61,371 nucleotides of DNA from Novosphingobium organovorum (GCF_022832435.1 NZ_JALHLF010000007.1:1-61371); one strand, 5' to 3'. Counted from the first letter of the stretch, positions 29,051 to 40,753 are shown. Translations and numbers: made by a program. Notes: a model not told the origin generated them from the sequence alone.

Positions 29051-29503
29051 TCATAGGCGGCGGCTGCCCTGGACCCATTGGGCAGCGATCTTCTTGAGAA
29101 GGGCGCGGTCGTCGGGGAGCTGCGAGGCATCGTTGATGGCGCGTGTCGCGAACACCGTATCCTGCCTGATCGTTTCGACGAAGGCGATGCCGCACTGGTT
29201 GTGCTGGCACCAGATCACTTCGCCAAAGGCTTCGTATCCGGCCCAGGCCAGCACCACTTCGCACCCTGCGGGCAGGCGGGCATCGCTGAGCACGCGCGCG
29301 CCCGTCGTGGACAGATCGGCGAGGATGGCCTGGTGGGATTCGGCGCGGGTTTCCAGCGTGGCGGGAAGGCGTACCCGCAAGCGGCTTTGCCGTCGCCGAC
29401 TGGGCTGGCCATCGGCTGCGGCGTGGGCTTGCGCCTGCTCGATCGCCTGTCGGGAGATCGTGCGCCGCCTGCCGGTCGAGAAGGGGAGTTCGCTTGCCGC
29501 CAT
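29051..29503 (-). CDS. PilZ-domain protein (putative c-di-GMP effector)
   Basis: 150 residues from ATG 29503 (a TTG at 29524 would add 7). A basic N-terminal half ends in RRRQSRLRVRLPATL, where the RxxxR element of PilZ domains would lie. It is followed by the ADLSTTGARV segment corresponding to the second c-di-GMP motif (D/NxSxxG). Only about 100 residues form the PilZ barrel, and there is no attached output domain. It probably acts as a stand-alone c-di-GMP adaptor. It is a single gene. 112 bp away lies regA on the same strand. Confidence 0.82.
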   Translation of the reverse strand: MAASELPFSTGRRRTISRQAIEQAQAHAAADGQPSRRRQSRLRVRLPATLETRAESHQAILADLSTTGARVLSDARLPAGCEVVLAWAGYEAFGEVIWCQHNQCGIAFVETIRQDTVFATRAINDASQLPDDRALLKKIAAQWVQGSRRL

Positions 29504-29614
29504 CACCGGGGCATCGCATGGCAATGCCTGCTATCGCGTTAGATCGCCCCCTGCGGCAAGTTCTTAGGGAGGCGGGAAGGGCGCGCGATACCCCGCGTCC
29601 GCGCGGCCAGGCGT

Positions 29615-30166
29615 TCAGACGCGGCGCTTTTCGAGTTTTCGCGCCAGCGTGCGGCGGTGCAGGCCAAGCCGGCGGGCGGCTTCGGAAATGTTGAAATCGC
29701 ATTCGACCAGCGTCTGGTGGATATATTCCCACTCGAGCGTCTTGATCGACGTCTTGCGCCCTTCGACCGGGATGCTCGGATCGCCCTGGCGGCTTTCGAA
29801 TGCGGCTTCGATGTCGTCGGAATTGGAGGGCTTGGCGAGGTAATGCGAGGCGCCCAGCTTGATCGCCTCGACCGCGGTCGCGATGCTGGCAAAGCCGGTG
29901 AGCACGACGATATGCGTCTCGGGCGAACGCGCGTGCAGGATCTGGACCACGGTAAGGCCGGAATCGGTGCCGAGCTTGAGGTCGACCACGGCATAATCGA
30001 AGGTGTTCGCCTGGCTCAGATCATCGGCTTCGTGCGCGCTCAGCGCGGTCGAAACGCGATAGCCGCGCCGTTCGAACGAACGCGCGAGCGTGCGCGAAAA
30101 CGCCGGGTCATCCTCGACGATGAGCAGATGGGGGCTGGGAGTGTCCTCGGAGGGGGGCGTGGTCAT
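29615..30166 (-). CDS. regA: redox response regulator RegA/PrrA/ActR
   Basis: 183 residues from ATG 30166. The receiver domain has acidic residues VEDD at 17-20, phospho-acceptor D62 in VVDLKLG, a conserved Thr near LTGFAS and K112 in AKPSN. The linker is short. The C-terminal Fis-type helix-turn-helix (NISEAARRLGLHRRTLARKL) is the hallmark of the RegA family. It controls respiration, carbon and redox genes in alphaproteobacteria. The start overlaps the regB stop (ATGA), giving a coupled two-component pair. Its location right behind the quinol oxidase genes fits a role in oxygen and quinone-dependent control. Confidence 0.94.
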   Translation of the reverse strand: MTTPPSEDTPSPHLLIVEDDPAFSRTLARSFERRGYRVSTALSAHEADDLSQANTFDYAVVDLKLGTDSGLTVVQILHARSPETHIVVLTGFASIATAVEAIKLGASHYLAKPSNSDDIEAAFESRQGDPSIPVEGRKTSIKTLEWEYIHQTLVECDFNISEAARRLGLHRRTLARKLEKRRV

Positions 30167-31458
30167 GCCGGAACATCCTTGGTGTAGGCGAGTGCGGTCA
30201 GCGGCAGGCTCAGGCTCACCCGGGCGCCGCCGTTCTCCCGGTTGGTCACTTCCACGCTCCCCCCCAGCTTGCGCACGACGTTTACGACAAGGAACAGCCC
30301 AAGGCCACCGCCGTCGCGCCCTTTGGTGGAGGAATAGGGCTGCCCCACGCGGGCAAGCATGTCGGGCGCGAAGCCGGGGCCGATGTCGGTGACGGTGATG
30401 GCGATGCGTTCGTGCTCGCGCGCGATGGTCAGCGTGACGAGGTGCGGGGAGACTTCCTGCGCGTTGTCGATGACGTTGCCGATGACCTGGCGCAGTCCCT
30501 GGTCGGCGACGATGGTCATGTCCTCGCCGAAGCGGTCGACGAAGCGCAGCTGGCCGTGCATGCGCCCCTCCCATTCGGCAACCAGCTCCTCGAAGAAGCC
30601 GCGTACGGTGGTCACGGCGGGCGCCTCGCCGCGCATTTCGCCCGCCGACATGAGAATGCCGCTGACGATCGTCTTGCAGCGTTCGAGTTCGGTGCGCATG
30701 TCGTCGAGATCGGCGCGCAGATCGGCGTCCTGCGCGATACGCGGGAGGCGGGCCCAGTCACCCAGGACCACCGAAAGCAGCGAGAGCGGAGTACCCAGTT
30801 CGTGCGCCGCGCCCGAGGCGAGCAGGCCCATGCGGATGATGTGGTCTTCTTCGGCGGCCTGCTGGCGTAACTGGGCGAGCGCCTTGTCGCTCTCGCGCCG
30901 GTTGCGATCGAGCCGCACGACGAAGAACACGAGCAGTCCGGCGGTCAGCAGGAAGCAGAACAGCGAGCCCAGCAGATAGAGCCCGAACGGATCGCCCGCC
31001 TGTTCGGGAGGGAGGCGCAAGGGAATGTAGAAGAAGGTCAGCGTGAAGACCGCGAGCCCTGCGATCCCTGCGATGACCCAGGCCCAGCGCGATTCCAGGA
31101 TCACCGCGCCGATGACGATCTGGAGCAGGAAGAGGAAGGTGAAGGGGTTGGTCGCGCCGCCCGAATGGAACAGCTGCCAGCTCAGCAGGCCGACATCGGT
31201 GAGCAGCGCGAAGAACAGCTCGTACTGCGCGAAGGCACGCCGCCGCTGGAGGATCGCGCTGACCGAAAGGTTGAGGACAATCAGCAGCAGCGGGGCCAGC
31301 AGCAGCGGCCCGAGCGGGAGCACCACGCCAAAGACCTGCACCACGGTGACGATCGTGAGCAGCTGGCCGATGACCGCGATCCAGCGCAGCTGCAACAGCA
31401 GGTAGATGCTGCGCCAGCTCTCGGAGCGGGTCTTGGGCGGGGTGGCAAGAAAGCGCAT
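30163..31458 (-). CDS. regB: redox sensor histidine kinase RegB/PrrB/ActS
   Basis: 431 residues from ATG 31458, chosen because it overlaps the SURF1 stop as TGATG. Six N-terminal membrane helices carry the quinone-binding heptapeptide GGATNPF (100-106), a RegB signature. The H-box is ASGAAHELGTPL with phospho-accepting H219. C261 in LERCKTIVSG corresponds to the redox-active Cys of RegB. The C-terminal ATPase domain has the N-box DNAQEV and G-box GGGLGLFLV. It senses quinone or thiol redox state in the inner membrane and phosphorylates RegA. Confidence 0.94.
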   Translation of the reverse strand: MRFLATPPKTRSESWRSIYLLLQLRWIAVIGQLLTIVTVVQVFGVVLPLGPLLLAPLLLIVLNLSVSAILQRRRAFAQYELFFALLTDVGLLSWQLFHSGGATNPFTFLFLLQIVIGAVILESRWAWVIAGIAGLAVFTLTFFYIPLRLPPEQAGDPFGLYLLGSLFCFLLTAGLLVFFVVRLDRNRRESDKALAQLRQQAAEEDHIIRMGLLASGAAHELGTPLSLLSVVLGDWARLPRIAQDADLRADLDDMRTELERCKTIVSGILMSAGEMRGEAPAVTTVRGFFEELVAEWEGRMHGQLRFVDRFGEDMTIVADQGLRQVIGNVIDNAQEVSPHLVTLTIAREHERIAITVTDIGPGFAPDMLARVGQPYSSTKGRDGGGLGLFLVVNVVRKLGGSVEVTNRENGGARVSLSLPLTALAYTKDVPA

Positions 31459-32279
31459 CAGGCCAAAGAGCGGCCCGCGCGCCTCCATGCAAGGAAAATC
31501 CCGAAGAGCGAGAGCACGGCAAGCGCGAACCAGGTCAGCGCGTAGCTCAGATGGTTGTCGGGAAAGCGGATGACGGTGAGGCCGGGAACCGGCAGCGTCA
31601 CGCCCGCCGGCTCCTTGGCCGTCTCTTTCTGGGCATCGACGAAGACCGGTGCGGTTTCGCCGGCATGGCGGCTCGTCGAGAGGGCGGCGAGATCGCGCGA
31701 ATACCAGCGGTCGAGCGCGGGCTTGTTCGCCTGGAGGAGGCTGCCGCCCGGCTCGTCGATGCGCACGAGGCCAGTCACCTCGACCGGGCCGCTCGGCACG
31801 GTGCGCCGGGCGGTGGCGGGCGTTGCATCGTCGGGCATGAAACCGCGGTTGATCCACACCTTGCGCCCGTCCCTGGTGACAAGGACGGTCATCGCCCAGT
31901 AGCCGCTGCCAAGGTCGGTCGCGGCGCGCACCAGCGCGGTCTGTCCGGGTTGGTAGCTGCCTGAAAGCGCGACGCGCAGATATTCGTGCGCCTGGCGATC
32001 TTCGCTCGCGAGCTGGCGCGAGGGGGGCAGGGCTACGGGCGCGGCGTGGACGCGCGCGTTCACCCGCGCGATCAGGTCGTGCTTCCAGTGCAGGCGATGG
32101 ACCTGCCACACGCCCAGCGCGACGAAAGCGCAGGCCGCCACAAGGAGAAACGCGGCGAGCCCCCAGGGCCGCCGCGTCTCGATGTGTGCCTGCGATGGTG
32201 CGAGCGGGTCGGTCAGGAGACCTGTTCCATCTGGTGCGCCATGGGCATCATGTTGGTGTTCAGGTGGTACATGACCCAC
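31458..32279 (-). CDS. SURF1-family oxidase assembly protein
   Basis: About 250-273 residues. Two terminal membrane helices (LAAFLLVAACAFVALGVW and YALTWFALAVLSLFGIFLAW) flank a periplasmic domain with typical SURF1 phrases WQVHRLHWK, VWINRGF, DNHLSYALTWF. SURF1 helps haem insertion into haem-copper oxidases. The start is not clear: ATG 32279 overlaps cyoD by 67 bp, and downstream there is only CTG near the cyoD stop. It lies between cyoD and regB on one transcript, so here it probably serves the bo3 quinol oxidase. Confidence 0.85.
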   Translation of the reverse strand: MGHVPPEHQHDAHGAPDGTGLLTDPLAPSQAHIETRRPWGLAAFLLVAACAFVALGVWQVHRLHWKHDLIARVNARVHAAPVALPPSRQLASEDRQAHEYLRVALSGSYQPGQTALVRAATDLGSGYWAMTVLVTRDGRKVWINRGFMPDDATPATARRTVPSGPVEVTGLVRIDEPGGSLLQANKPALDRWYSRDLAALSTSRHAGETAPVFVDAQKETAKEPAGVTLPVPGLTVIRFPDNHLSYALTWFALAVLSLFGIFLAWRRAGRSLA

Positions 32280-32599
32280 AGCGAGCCCGACAGCGCGATG
32301 ACCAGGATGATCACCGTGAAGATCAGCGCCATGAAGGTCCAGCCGCCTTCCGACTTGGTGTTCATGTGCAGAAAGTAGATCATGTGGACCACGATCTGGA
32401 CCATGGCGAAGGCCACGATCACCAGCGCCGCGGTGCCCTTGTCGGCGATGGCGTGGGTGCCGATCAGCCAGAAGGGAATGGCGGTCAGGATGACCGAGAG
32501 CAGGAAGCCGATGACGTAATCGCGCATCGACCCGTGGCTGGCGCCGTGCTCGTCGTGATGATCGGTGGCGTTCGGGTTGGGGTGGGCGTGTTCGCTCAT
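32213..32599 (-). CDS. cyoD: cytochrome bo3 ubiquinol oxidase subunit IV
   Basis: 128 residues from ATG 32599, overlapping the cyoC stop as TGATG. A His/Asp-rich N-terminus (SEHAHPNPNATDHHDEHG) is followed by three transmembrane helices, the last containing the HMIYFLHMN and VIILVIALSGSLWVMYHL segments of CyoD. It is the small accessory subunit of the quinol oxidase. The order cyoABCD is intact. Confidence 0.95.
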   Translation of the reverse strand: MSEHAHPNPNATDHHDEHGASHGSMRDYVIGFLLSVILTAIPFWLIGTHAIADKGTAALVIVAFAMVQIVVHMIYFLHMNTKSEGGWTFMALIFTVIILVIALSGSLWVMYHLNTNMMPMAHQMEQVS

Positions 32600-33258
32600 C
32601 ACAGCATTCCCATCAGGTAGACGAAGGTGAAGACGCCGATCCAGATGACGTCGAGGAAGTGCCAGAACAGCGAGAGGCACATGAGGCGACGCTTGTTGGA
32701 CTGGATGAGGCCCTTCTTCGAAATCTGGATGACCAGCGTGAAGAGCCAGATCAGGCCGAAGGTCACGTGCAGGCCGTGCGTGCCCACCAGCGAGAAGAAC
32801 GCGGTGAGGAAGCCCGAACGCATCGGGGTCGCGCCCTCGTGGATGAGGTTGCTGAACTCGTAGAGTTCGATCCCGAGGAAGCAGGCGCCGAACACGGCGG
32901 TGACCAGCAGCCAGCCGATCGTGCCGCCCTTGTTGTCCTTGGCCATCGCGAGCATCGCGAAGCCGTAGGTGATCGAGGAGAACAGCAGCATCGCGGTGTT
33001 CACCGCGACGAGCGGCAGCTCGAACAGGTCGTGCGGGCCGGGCCCGGCGGCAAAGTTGCCGCCGAGCACGCCGTAGGCGGCAAACAGCATCGCGAAGATG
33101 AGGCAGTCGCTCATCAGGTAGATCCAGAAGCCGAGCATGGTGCTGGCGCCTTCGGGATGGTGATGCGGTTCCAGCTCGTAGAAGGCGGCGGTGCGCTGCT
33201 CCGGGCTGGCCGTGGGCGTGGTGGCTTGGGTCATGGTGTCCAGTGTGGAGGCAGTCAT
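32599..33258 (-). CDS. cyoC: cytochrome bo3 ubiquinol oxidase subunit III
   Basis: 219 residues. Five transmembrane helices form the haem-copper oxidase subunit III fold: [21 protein letters not shown], then the [12 protein letters not shown] segment with the conserved Glu, then [15 protein letters not shown] and the final [22 protein letters not shown]. It starts 4 bp downstream of the cyoB stop and overlaps cyoD. It acts in the inner membrane as part of the terminal oxidase. Confidence 0.96.
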   Translation of the reverse strand: MTASTLDTMTQATTPTASPEQRTAAFYELEPHHHPEGASTMLGFWIYLMSDCLIFAMLFAAYGVLGGNFAAGPGPHDLFELPLVAVNTAMLLFSSITYGFAMLAMAKDNKGGTIGWLLVTAVFGACFLGIELYEFSNLIHEGATPMRSGFLTAFFSLVGTHGLHVTFGLIWLFTLVIQISKKGLIQSNKRRLMCLSLFWHFLDVIWIGVFTFVYLMGML

Positions 33259-33261
33259 GGT

Positions 33262-35271
33262 TCAGGCTCCTGCGGGCAGGGGCTGGCCGTGGGCCGCCGC
33301 TTCGGTGGCCGCGACTTCATCGGCAGGGATGTGGTAGTCGCGGTCGTAGTTGAAGGTGTGGAAGATGGCGTAGCCGATCATGCCCAGGAAGGTGATCGCC
33401 GAGAGCCACCAGATGTGCCAGATCATGGCAAAGCCGAAGACCGTGGCAATCCCGCCCAGGATGATACCGGCACCGGTATTCTTGGGCATATGGATCGGCA
33501 GGAACCCGCTCTTGGGTGCCTCGACCTCGCAGCGCTTCATATCGGTCCAGGCGTCGATGTCATGGACGACGGGCGTGAACGCGAAGTTGTAGTGCGGCGG
33601 GGGCGACGTGGTCGACCATTCGAGCGAACGGGCATCCCAGGGATCGCCGCCGCAGGCCAGTTCCTTGCGCTTCCAGATCGAGAAGGCGATCTGCGCGATG
33701 AAGGCGGCGATGCCGACCGCGATGATCGCGGCACCGATCGCGGCGATCACGAACCAGATCTGCAGGCTGGGATCGTGGAACACACGGGTACGGCGGGTGA
33801 CGCCCATCAGGCCGAGCACGTAAAGCGGCATGAAGGCGAAGTAGAAGCCGACCACCCAGCACCAGAAGCTGACGAGACCAAAGCCCCTGTGCAGCTTGAA
33901 GCCGAAGGCCTTGGGCCACCAGAAGTTGATGCCGGCGAAGACCGCGAAGACCACGCCGCCGATGATCACGTTGTGGAAGTGGGCGATCAGGAACAGCGAG
34001 TTGTGGAGCACGAAGTCGGCCGGGGGAACGGCGAGCAGAACGCCCGTCATGCCGCCGATGGTGAAGGTGACCATGAAGGCGACCGTCCACATCATGGGCA
34101 GTTCGAAGCGGATGCGCGCACGGTACATCGTGAACAGCCAGTTGAACAGCTTCGCGCCGGTCGGGATCGAGATCACCATCGTGGTGATGCCGAAGAACGA
34201 GTTGACGCTGGCGCCCGAACCCATCGTGAAGAAGTGGTGCAGCCACACGATGTACGACAGGATGGTGATGACCATCGTGGCGTAGACCATCGAGGTGTAG
34301 CCGAACAGGCGCTTGCCGCAGAAGGTCGAGGTGATTTCGGAGTAGATGCCGAAGCAGGGCAGGATGAGGATGTAGACCTCGGGGTGGCCCCAGATCCAGA
34401 TCAGGTTCACGTACATCATGGCGCTGCCGCCAAAGTCGTTGGTGAAGAAGTCGAAGCCCAGGTAACGGTCGAGCGAGAGCATGCACAGCACCGCGGTCAG
34501 GACCGGGAAGGCCGCAACGATCAGGATGTTGGTGCACAGCGCCGTCCAGGTGAAGATCGGCATCTTCATCATGTTCATGCCCGGCGCGCGCATCTTGACG
34601 ATGGTACAGATGAGGTTGACGCCCGAGAGCAGCGTGCCGACACCCGCGATCTGAAGCGACCAGATCCAGTAGTCGACGCCGACGTAGGGGCTATAGGCGA
34701 TGCCCGACAGCGGCGGATAGGCCAGCCAGCCGGTCTGGCCGAATTCACCGATGAACAGCGAGGCCATGATCAGCACCGCGCCCGAGGTCGTCATCCAGAA
34801 GCTGAAGTTGTTCAGGAACGGGAAGCTGACGTCGCGGGCACCGATCTGCAACGGCACGACGTAGTTCATGAACCCGGTCACGAACGGCATTGCGGCGAAG
34901 AAGATCATGATCACGCCGTGGGCGGTGAAGACCTGGTCGAAGTGGTGCGCGGGCAGGTAGCCCTCGCTGCCGTTGAAGGCGATGGCCTGCTGGAGGCGCA
35001 TCATGATCGCGTCGGCAAAGCCGCGCACGAACATGACGATACCCAGTATCATGTACATGATACCGATCTTCTTGTGGTCCACGCTGGTGAACCACTCCTT
35101 CCACAGGTAGCCCCAGACCTTGAAGTAGGTCAGGCCCGCGACGAGCGCGAGGCCGCCCATCATGACCGCGGCAAAGGTAACCCATACGATCGGGTCGGGT
35201 GGGATCGCGTCCCACCACAGGCGGCCCAGCAAGGGGCTCCAGTGAGAATGATCTACGGCTTCGATTGCCAT
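33262..35271 (-). CDS. cyoB: cytochrome bo3 ubiquinol oxidase subunit I
   Basis: 669 residues with about 15 membrane helices. The catalytic core of a haem-copper oxidase is visible: the low-spin haem His in [27 protein letters not shown] with the CuB His and its cross-linked Tyr, the VWLHHFF CuB pair, and [12 protein letters not shown] with the high-spin haem ligands. [13 protein letters not shown] and the overall length favour the quinol oxidase branch over cytochrome c oxidase. It reduces O2 with ubiquinol electrons and pumps protons. Gaps of 4 and 3 bp to cyoA and cyoC indicate one operon. Confidence 0.97.
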   Translation of the reverse strand: MAIEAVDHSHWSPLLGRLWWDAIPPDPIVWVTFAAVMMGGLALVAGLTYFKVWGYLWKEWFTSVDHKKIGIMYMILGIVMFVRGFADAIMMRLQQAIAFNGSEGYLPAHHFDQVFTAHGVIMIFFAAMPFVTGFMNYVVPLQIGARDVSFPFLNNFSFWMTTSGAVLIMASLFIGEFGQTGWLAYPPLSGIAYSPYVGVDYWIWSLQIAGVGTLLSGVNLICTIVKMRAPGMNMMKMPIFTWTALCTNILIVAAFPVLTAVLCMLSLDRYLGFDFFTNDFGGSAMMYVNLIWIWGHPEVYILILPCFGIYSEITSTFCGKRLFGYTSMVYATMVITILSYIVWLHHFFTMGSGASVNSFFGITTMVISIPTGAKLFNWLFTMYRARIRFELPMMWTVAFMVTFTIGGMTGVLLAVPPADFVLHNSLFLIAHFHNVIIGGVVFAVFAGINFWWPKAFGFKLHRGFGLVSFWCWVVGFYFAFMPLYVLGLMGVTRRTRVFHDPSLQIWFVIAAIGAAIIAVGIAAFIAQIAFSIWKRKELACGGDPWDARSLEWSTTSPPPHYNFAFTPVVHDIDAWTDMKRCEVEAPKSGFLPIHMPKNTGAGIILGGIATVFGFAMIWHIWWLSAITFLGMIGYAIFHTFNYDRDYHIPADEVAATEAAAHGQPLPAGA

Positions 35272-35275
35272 GGTT

Positions 35276-36550
35276 TTAGTTCCGGGAAATCTTGGAGGGG
35301 TGAGCCGGCGTGCTCTGGATGTCGTCTTCCGCGCGGGAGAGGGACTGCGGTGCCTTGAGGCCGAAACCGGTCAGCGAGGACTTGTCGGCCGGGGCATGGA
35401 CGGTCGAGTCGCGCACCGCGCCCGGGTCCTGCTTGCACAGGGCACGAACCCAGGCGAGTTCCTTGCGGACGGCCTGATCGGGGTTCTCGGTGCCTTCCTT
35501 CGCCGCTTCGCGGCCGTGCTTGTCGTAGGTGAGCATCTGGACGTTGCGGATACCCGCCTTGCCCAGGCCACCGCGCGCGTCGATCGCCATCATCTCGCTC
35601 ATGCACATCTTGCCGGGCTCGACGCACATGTCGACGATACGGCTGTACAGCTTGGGCTCGACGCTGGCGTACTGCATCGCGGCCACGTTCTCGCTCGGCT
35701 TTTCGAGGGCGAGGTAGGTCTTGGTGTCGAGCGCGCCTGCGCTCTTGGCGCCGCCGGCCTTCACGCCCGAGACCCAGCCCGAGAATTCGTCGGCCTTCAC
35801 CGAACGCACCGCGAAGTGCATGCCGGAAAAGCCCGCACCGGAGTAGTTCGCCGAGAAGCCGTCGAAGTCATGGCCGGTCTCGGCGCTGGTCTTGTTGAAG
35901 ACCGCGTTGAGGCGCGTTTCCATGCCCGGCATCGCGTAGATCTGGCCGGCCAGTTCGGGAATGTAGAACGAATTCATCACGCTCGAGGCGGTGATGCGGA
36001 AGTGCAGGGGACGGTTTTCGGGGACGACGAGTTCGTTGACCGTGGCGATGCCCTGTTCGGGGTAGATGAACAGCCACTTCCAGTCGAGCGCGATGGCTTC
36101 GACCTCGAGCGGCTTGTCGGCCGCGGTGATCGGGGTCTTGGCGTCGATACGGCCGATGGTACGGTAGGGGTCGAGCAGGTGGGTGCCGACCCAGGTCAGC
36201 GCGCCGAGGCAGATGATGATGAGCAGCGGGGCCGCCCAGATGAGCAGTTCGAGCTGGGTCGAGTGATCCCAGTCGGGCTCGTACTTCGCTTGCTTGTTCG
36301 ACGCGCGGTAGTGCCACGCGAAGAACAGCGTCGCGGCAATGACCGGGACGATGATGAGCAGCATCAGGACGGTGGCTATGACGACCATGTCCCCCTGTTG
36401 CTGCGCAACGTCGCCCGCCGGCTTGAGCACGACGGTGTTGCAGGCGGAAAGGGCACTCGTCAGCGCCACGGCGGCGGCGATGCGAGTGACTGGGGCTCGG
36501 GGCGGCGCAGCGGGACGGCGCGGCATCTGTTGGGACTCAGGAGAGCGCAT
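35276..36550 (-). CDS. cyoA: cytochrome bo3 ubiquinol oxidase subunit II (lipoprotein)
   Basis: 424 residues from ATG 36550 (ATG 36526 would shorten it by eight). The N-terminal signal ends in the lipobox LSAC, so the mature N-terminus is lipidated. Two membrane helices ([20 protein letters not shown] and [19 protein letters not shown]) precede a cupredoxin domain ([38 protein letters not shown]) without the CuA ligand set, as in quinol oxidases. The C-terminal ~120 residues after the cupredoxin domain are longer than in E. coli CyoA and contain several Cys ([20 protein letters not shown]). It is the first gene of the operon. Confidence 0.95.
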   Translation of the reverse strand: MRSPESQQMPRRPAAPPRAPVTRIAAAVALTSALSACNTVVLKPAGDVAQQQGDMVVIATVLMLLIIVPVIAATLFFAWHYRASNKQAKYEPDWDHSTQLELLIWAAPLLIIICLGALTWVGTHLLDPYRTIGRIDAKTPITAADKPLEVEAIALDWKWLFIYPEQGIATVNELVVPENRPLHFRITASSVMNSFYIPELAGQIYAMPGMETRLNAVFNKTSAETGHDFDGFSANYSGAGFSGMHFAVRSVKADEFSGWVSGVKAGGAKSAGALDTKTYLALEKPSENVAAMQYASVEPKLYSRIVDMCVEPGKMCMSEMMAIDARGGLGKAGIRNVQMLTYDKHGREAAKEGTENPDQAVRKELAWVRALCKQDPGAVRDSTVHAPADKSSLTGFGLKAPQSLSRAEDDIQSTPAHPSKISRN

Positions 36551-36588
36551 GGCCGCTCGCCTAAGACGATGCCGCGAGTGCGAACATA

Positions 36589-36601
36589 GGACATTTTGTC
36601 C
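36589..36601. promoter_or_regulatory. 13-bp palindrome upstream of cyoA
   Basis: GGACA-TTT-TGTCC is a perfect palindrome 39 bp upstream of the cyoA start, next to the FNR-type box. It may be an operator or part of the promoter, and the factor is unknown. Confidence 0.4.
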
Positions 36602-36608
36602 AATCCCC

Positions 36609-36622
36609 TTGACGCAAATCAA
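36609..36622. promoter_or_regulatory. FNR/FixK-type box upstream of cyoABCD
   Basis: TTGAC-GCAA-ATCAA fits the CRP/FNR-family consensus TTGA(T/C)-N4-(A/G)TCAA with both half-sites. It lies 59 bp upstream of cyoA, in the divergent region with the MFS gene. An FnrL or FixK-type regulator is the likely binder, by analogy with other alphaproteobacterial oxidase promoters. Confidence 0.65.
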
Positions 36623-36738
36623 TGACGATACGGCCAGCATACCGATTTAGGCGTCCTCGTGCGGCGCCTGAATGATTCGTGCCCGCGGTGCCGCGTCCGG
36701 TGCCCGGGATCATCACAGATGAAGGCCGCATTACCGCA

Positions 36739-38052
36739 ATGAGCACAACCACTCCGAACCGCGAAGCCTTGGGGCTCCCGATCTTCAAGGGGCACCACGA
36801 ACCCTCGCCGAGCGAGATCGCAATCGGTGTCATCATCGGCCGAACCTCGGAGTTCTTTGACTTCTTCGTCTACGGCATCGCCTCGGTGCTGGTCTTCCCG
36901 TCGATCTTCTTCCCGTTCGTCGACGCGGTGACGGGTACGCTCTACTCGTTCGCGATCTTCGCGCTCGCCTTCATCGCGCGCCCGATCGGCTCGCTCGTGT
37001 TCATGGCGATCGACCGGGCTTACGGGCGCGGCACCAAGCTGACCATCGCGCTGTTCCTGCTCGGCGGGTCGACCGCCGCGATCGCTTTCCTGCCGCCTTA
37101 TGCGACGGCCGGTTCGCACGTGATCTGGGCGCTGGCGCTGCTGCGCCTGGGCCAGGGCTTCGCGCTCGGCGGCACCTGGGATGGCCTCGCTTCGCTCCTC
37201 GCGCTCAACGCGCCGGAGGAAAAGCGCGGCTGGTACGCCATGATGCCCCAGCTCGGCGCGCCGTTCGGCCTGATCGTCGCCAGCCTGCTGTTCGCCTACA
37301 TGGTGACCGAACTGCCCGCCGCCGACTTCCTGAGCTTCGGCTGGCGCTTCCCGTTCTTCGTGGCCTTCGCGATCAACGTCGTGGCGCTCTTCGCGCGTCT
37401 TCGCATCGTGGTGACGAGCGAGTTCCAGCACCTGTTCGAAAGCCGTGACCTGCAGCCCGAACCCGTCGCCCAGACGCTCGCTTCGGGCTGGAAGACGATC
37501 GTGATCGGTGCGCTGGCCCCGCTTGCGAGCTTTGCGCTGTTCCACATGGTCACCGTGTTCCCGCTCTCGTGGGTCTTCCTGTTCACCCCCGACACCCCCG
37601 TCAGCTTCCTGCTCATCGAAGCCATGGCCGCGGCCTTCGGCGCGGTTGCGGTGCTCGCTTCGGGCTACCTCGCGGACAAGTTCGGCCGCCGCACGCTGCT
37701 GGGCACCTGCGCGGTGCTGATCGCGGTCTTCTCGGGCTTCGCGCCGCTGCTGCTCAACGGTGGCCCGATGGGCGAGATCCTGTTCATGGTCATCGGCTTC
37801 ATCGTGCTCGGCCTTGCTTTCGGCCAGTCCTCGGGCGTGGTGTCCTCGGAGTTCGAGACCCAGCACCGCTACACCGGTTCGGCGCTGACCAGCGACCTTG
37901 CCTGGCTGTTCGGTGCGGGCTTCGCGCCGCTGGTGGCGCTGTCGCTGGCGACTCACTTCGGCCTGATGGCCTCGGGCGCCTATCTGTTCTCGGGTGCGGT
38001 CGTCACGCTTCTGGCGCTGTGGTTCAACCGCAACCTCGCCGCCAAGAGGTAA
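36739..38052 (+). CDS. MFS transporter (metabolite:H+ symporter-like)
   Basis: 437 residues from ATG 36739 (an upstream ATG at 36679 adds 20 unlikely residues). Twelve predicted membrane segments are present. An intracellular loop motif RPIGSLVFMAIDRAYGRGTKL lies between helices 2 and 3, and DKFGRRTLLG is the matching loop in the second half. The N-terminal SEFFDFFVYGIASVLVFPSIFF resembles the MHS (sugar or organic-acid:proton symport) family. The substrate is unknown. It is divergent from cyoA and ends at a strong terminator. Confidence 0.87.
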   Translation: MSTTTPNREALGLPIFKGHHEPSPSEIAIGVIIGRTSEFFDFFVYGIASVLVFPSIFFPFVDAVTGTLYSFAIFALAFIARPIGSLVFMAIDRAYGRGTKLTIALFLLGGSTAAIAFLPPYATAGSHVIWALALLRLGQGFALGGTWDGLASLLALNAPEEKRGWYAMMPQLGAPFGLIVASLLFAYMVTELPAADFLSFGWRFPFFVAFAINVVALFARLRIVVTSEFQHLFESRDLQPEPVAQTLASGWKTIVIGALAPLASFALFHMVTVFPLSWVFLFTPDTPVSFLLIEAMAAAFGAVAVLASGYLADKFGRRTLLGTCAVLIAVFSGFAPLLLNGGPMGEILFMVIGFIVLGLAFGQSSGVVSSEFETQHRYTGSALTSDLAWLFGAGFAPLVALSLATHFGLMASGAYLFSGAVVTLLALWFNRNLAAKR

Positions 38053-38090
38053 GGGGCAGGGGCCGTAAGGTCTTTCGCCGAAAAGCCAAA

Positions 38091-38136
38091 AGGGAAGCCC
38101 GGCACTGCAAGGCGCAGTGCCGGGCTTCCCTTTTTT
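38091..38136. terminator. intrinsic terminator between MFS gene and ligB
   Basis: AGGGAAGCCCGGCACTGC (38091-38108) pairs perfectly with GCAGTGCCGGGCTTCCCT (38114-38131), followed by TTTTTT on the plus strand and preceded by A-rich sequence, so it can end both the MFS gene and the ligB operon. Confidence 0.93.
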
Positions 38137-38155
38137 CGCTACCCGGATGCTCGGC

Positions 38156-39871
<1,716 letters not shown>

Positions 39872-39875
<4 letters not shown>

Positions 39876-40753
39876 GCCGGCTCGCTTTCAAGGGAGGTGC
39901 CAAGGGTGGCGCGCGCCGCGCTCACCGTGTTGGCGAGCAGGCAGGCGATGGTCATCGGCCCGACGCCGCCGGGCACCGGGGTCACCGCGCGGGCGTGTTC
40001 GAGTTCGTGCGTGGCGCAGTCGCCGACGATCCGGGTGGCGCCGTCGTGGTCGGTCATGCGGGTGATGCCGACATCGATCACCACCGCGCCTTCCTTGACC
40101 CAGTAGCCGCGCACGAGGTGCGGGGCTCCGGCGGCGGCGACGATGATGTCCGCCTTGCGCGCGATGTCGGGCAGGCCGCGCGTCTCGATATGGGTGACGG
40201 TGACGGTCGCTTCGCGTTCGAGCAGGAGCATGGCGACTGGCTTGCCCACGATGTTCGACTTGCCGATCACCACCACGTCGAGCCCGCGATAATCGTCGAT
40301 CACGCTGTCGAGCAGCTTCATGATGCCCAGCGGGGTGCAAGGGACGAGCCCGCCGGTGCCGGTCGACAGGCGCCCGACGTTGACCGGGTGGAACCCGTCG
40401 ACGTCCTTGCCCGGCGCGATCCGGTCGAGCACGCGGCCCGCATCGATGTGGCGTGGCAGCGGGAGCTGGATCAGCACGCCGTGGATCGCGGGATCGGCGT
40501 TGAGCGTGTCGATCAGCGCGATGAGGTCGCACTCGGCGGTCTCTGTGGGCAGGCGGTGCTCGATCGAGCGGATGCCGGCCTTCGCGCACTCGCGCACCTT
40601 GCGCCCGACGTAGACCTCGCTCGCCGGATCGCCGCCGACGAGGACCACAGCGAGCGCAGGCGTGATCCCCTGCGCTTCGAGCGCGGCGACGGCGCTGCGG
40701 GTTTCCTCGAGCAGCGCGCGCGCCATGGCCTTGCCGTCGATACGCTCGGCCAC
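39872..40753 (-). CDS. folD: methylene-THF dehydrogenase / methenyl-THF cyclohydrolase
   Basis: 293 residues from GTG 40753. The FolD motifs are clear: SEVYVGRKVRECAKAGI with the YxxxK catalytic pair, PGKDVDGFHPVNVGRL, VIGKSNIVGKP and the C-terminal PVPGGVGPMT. It converts 5,10-methylene-THF via methenyl-THF to 10-formyl-THF. Its position between purU (4-bp gap) and folB (4-bp overlap) places it in the oxidation of the methyl group released from aryl methyl ethers. Confidence 0.95.

Noticed and set aside
32659..35358. 899-codon plus-strand frame opposite cyoBC
   Set aside because: Shadow with Glu/Asp/His/Arg-rich low-complexity composition; cyoB and cyoC on the minus strand are certain.
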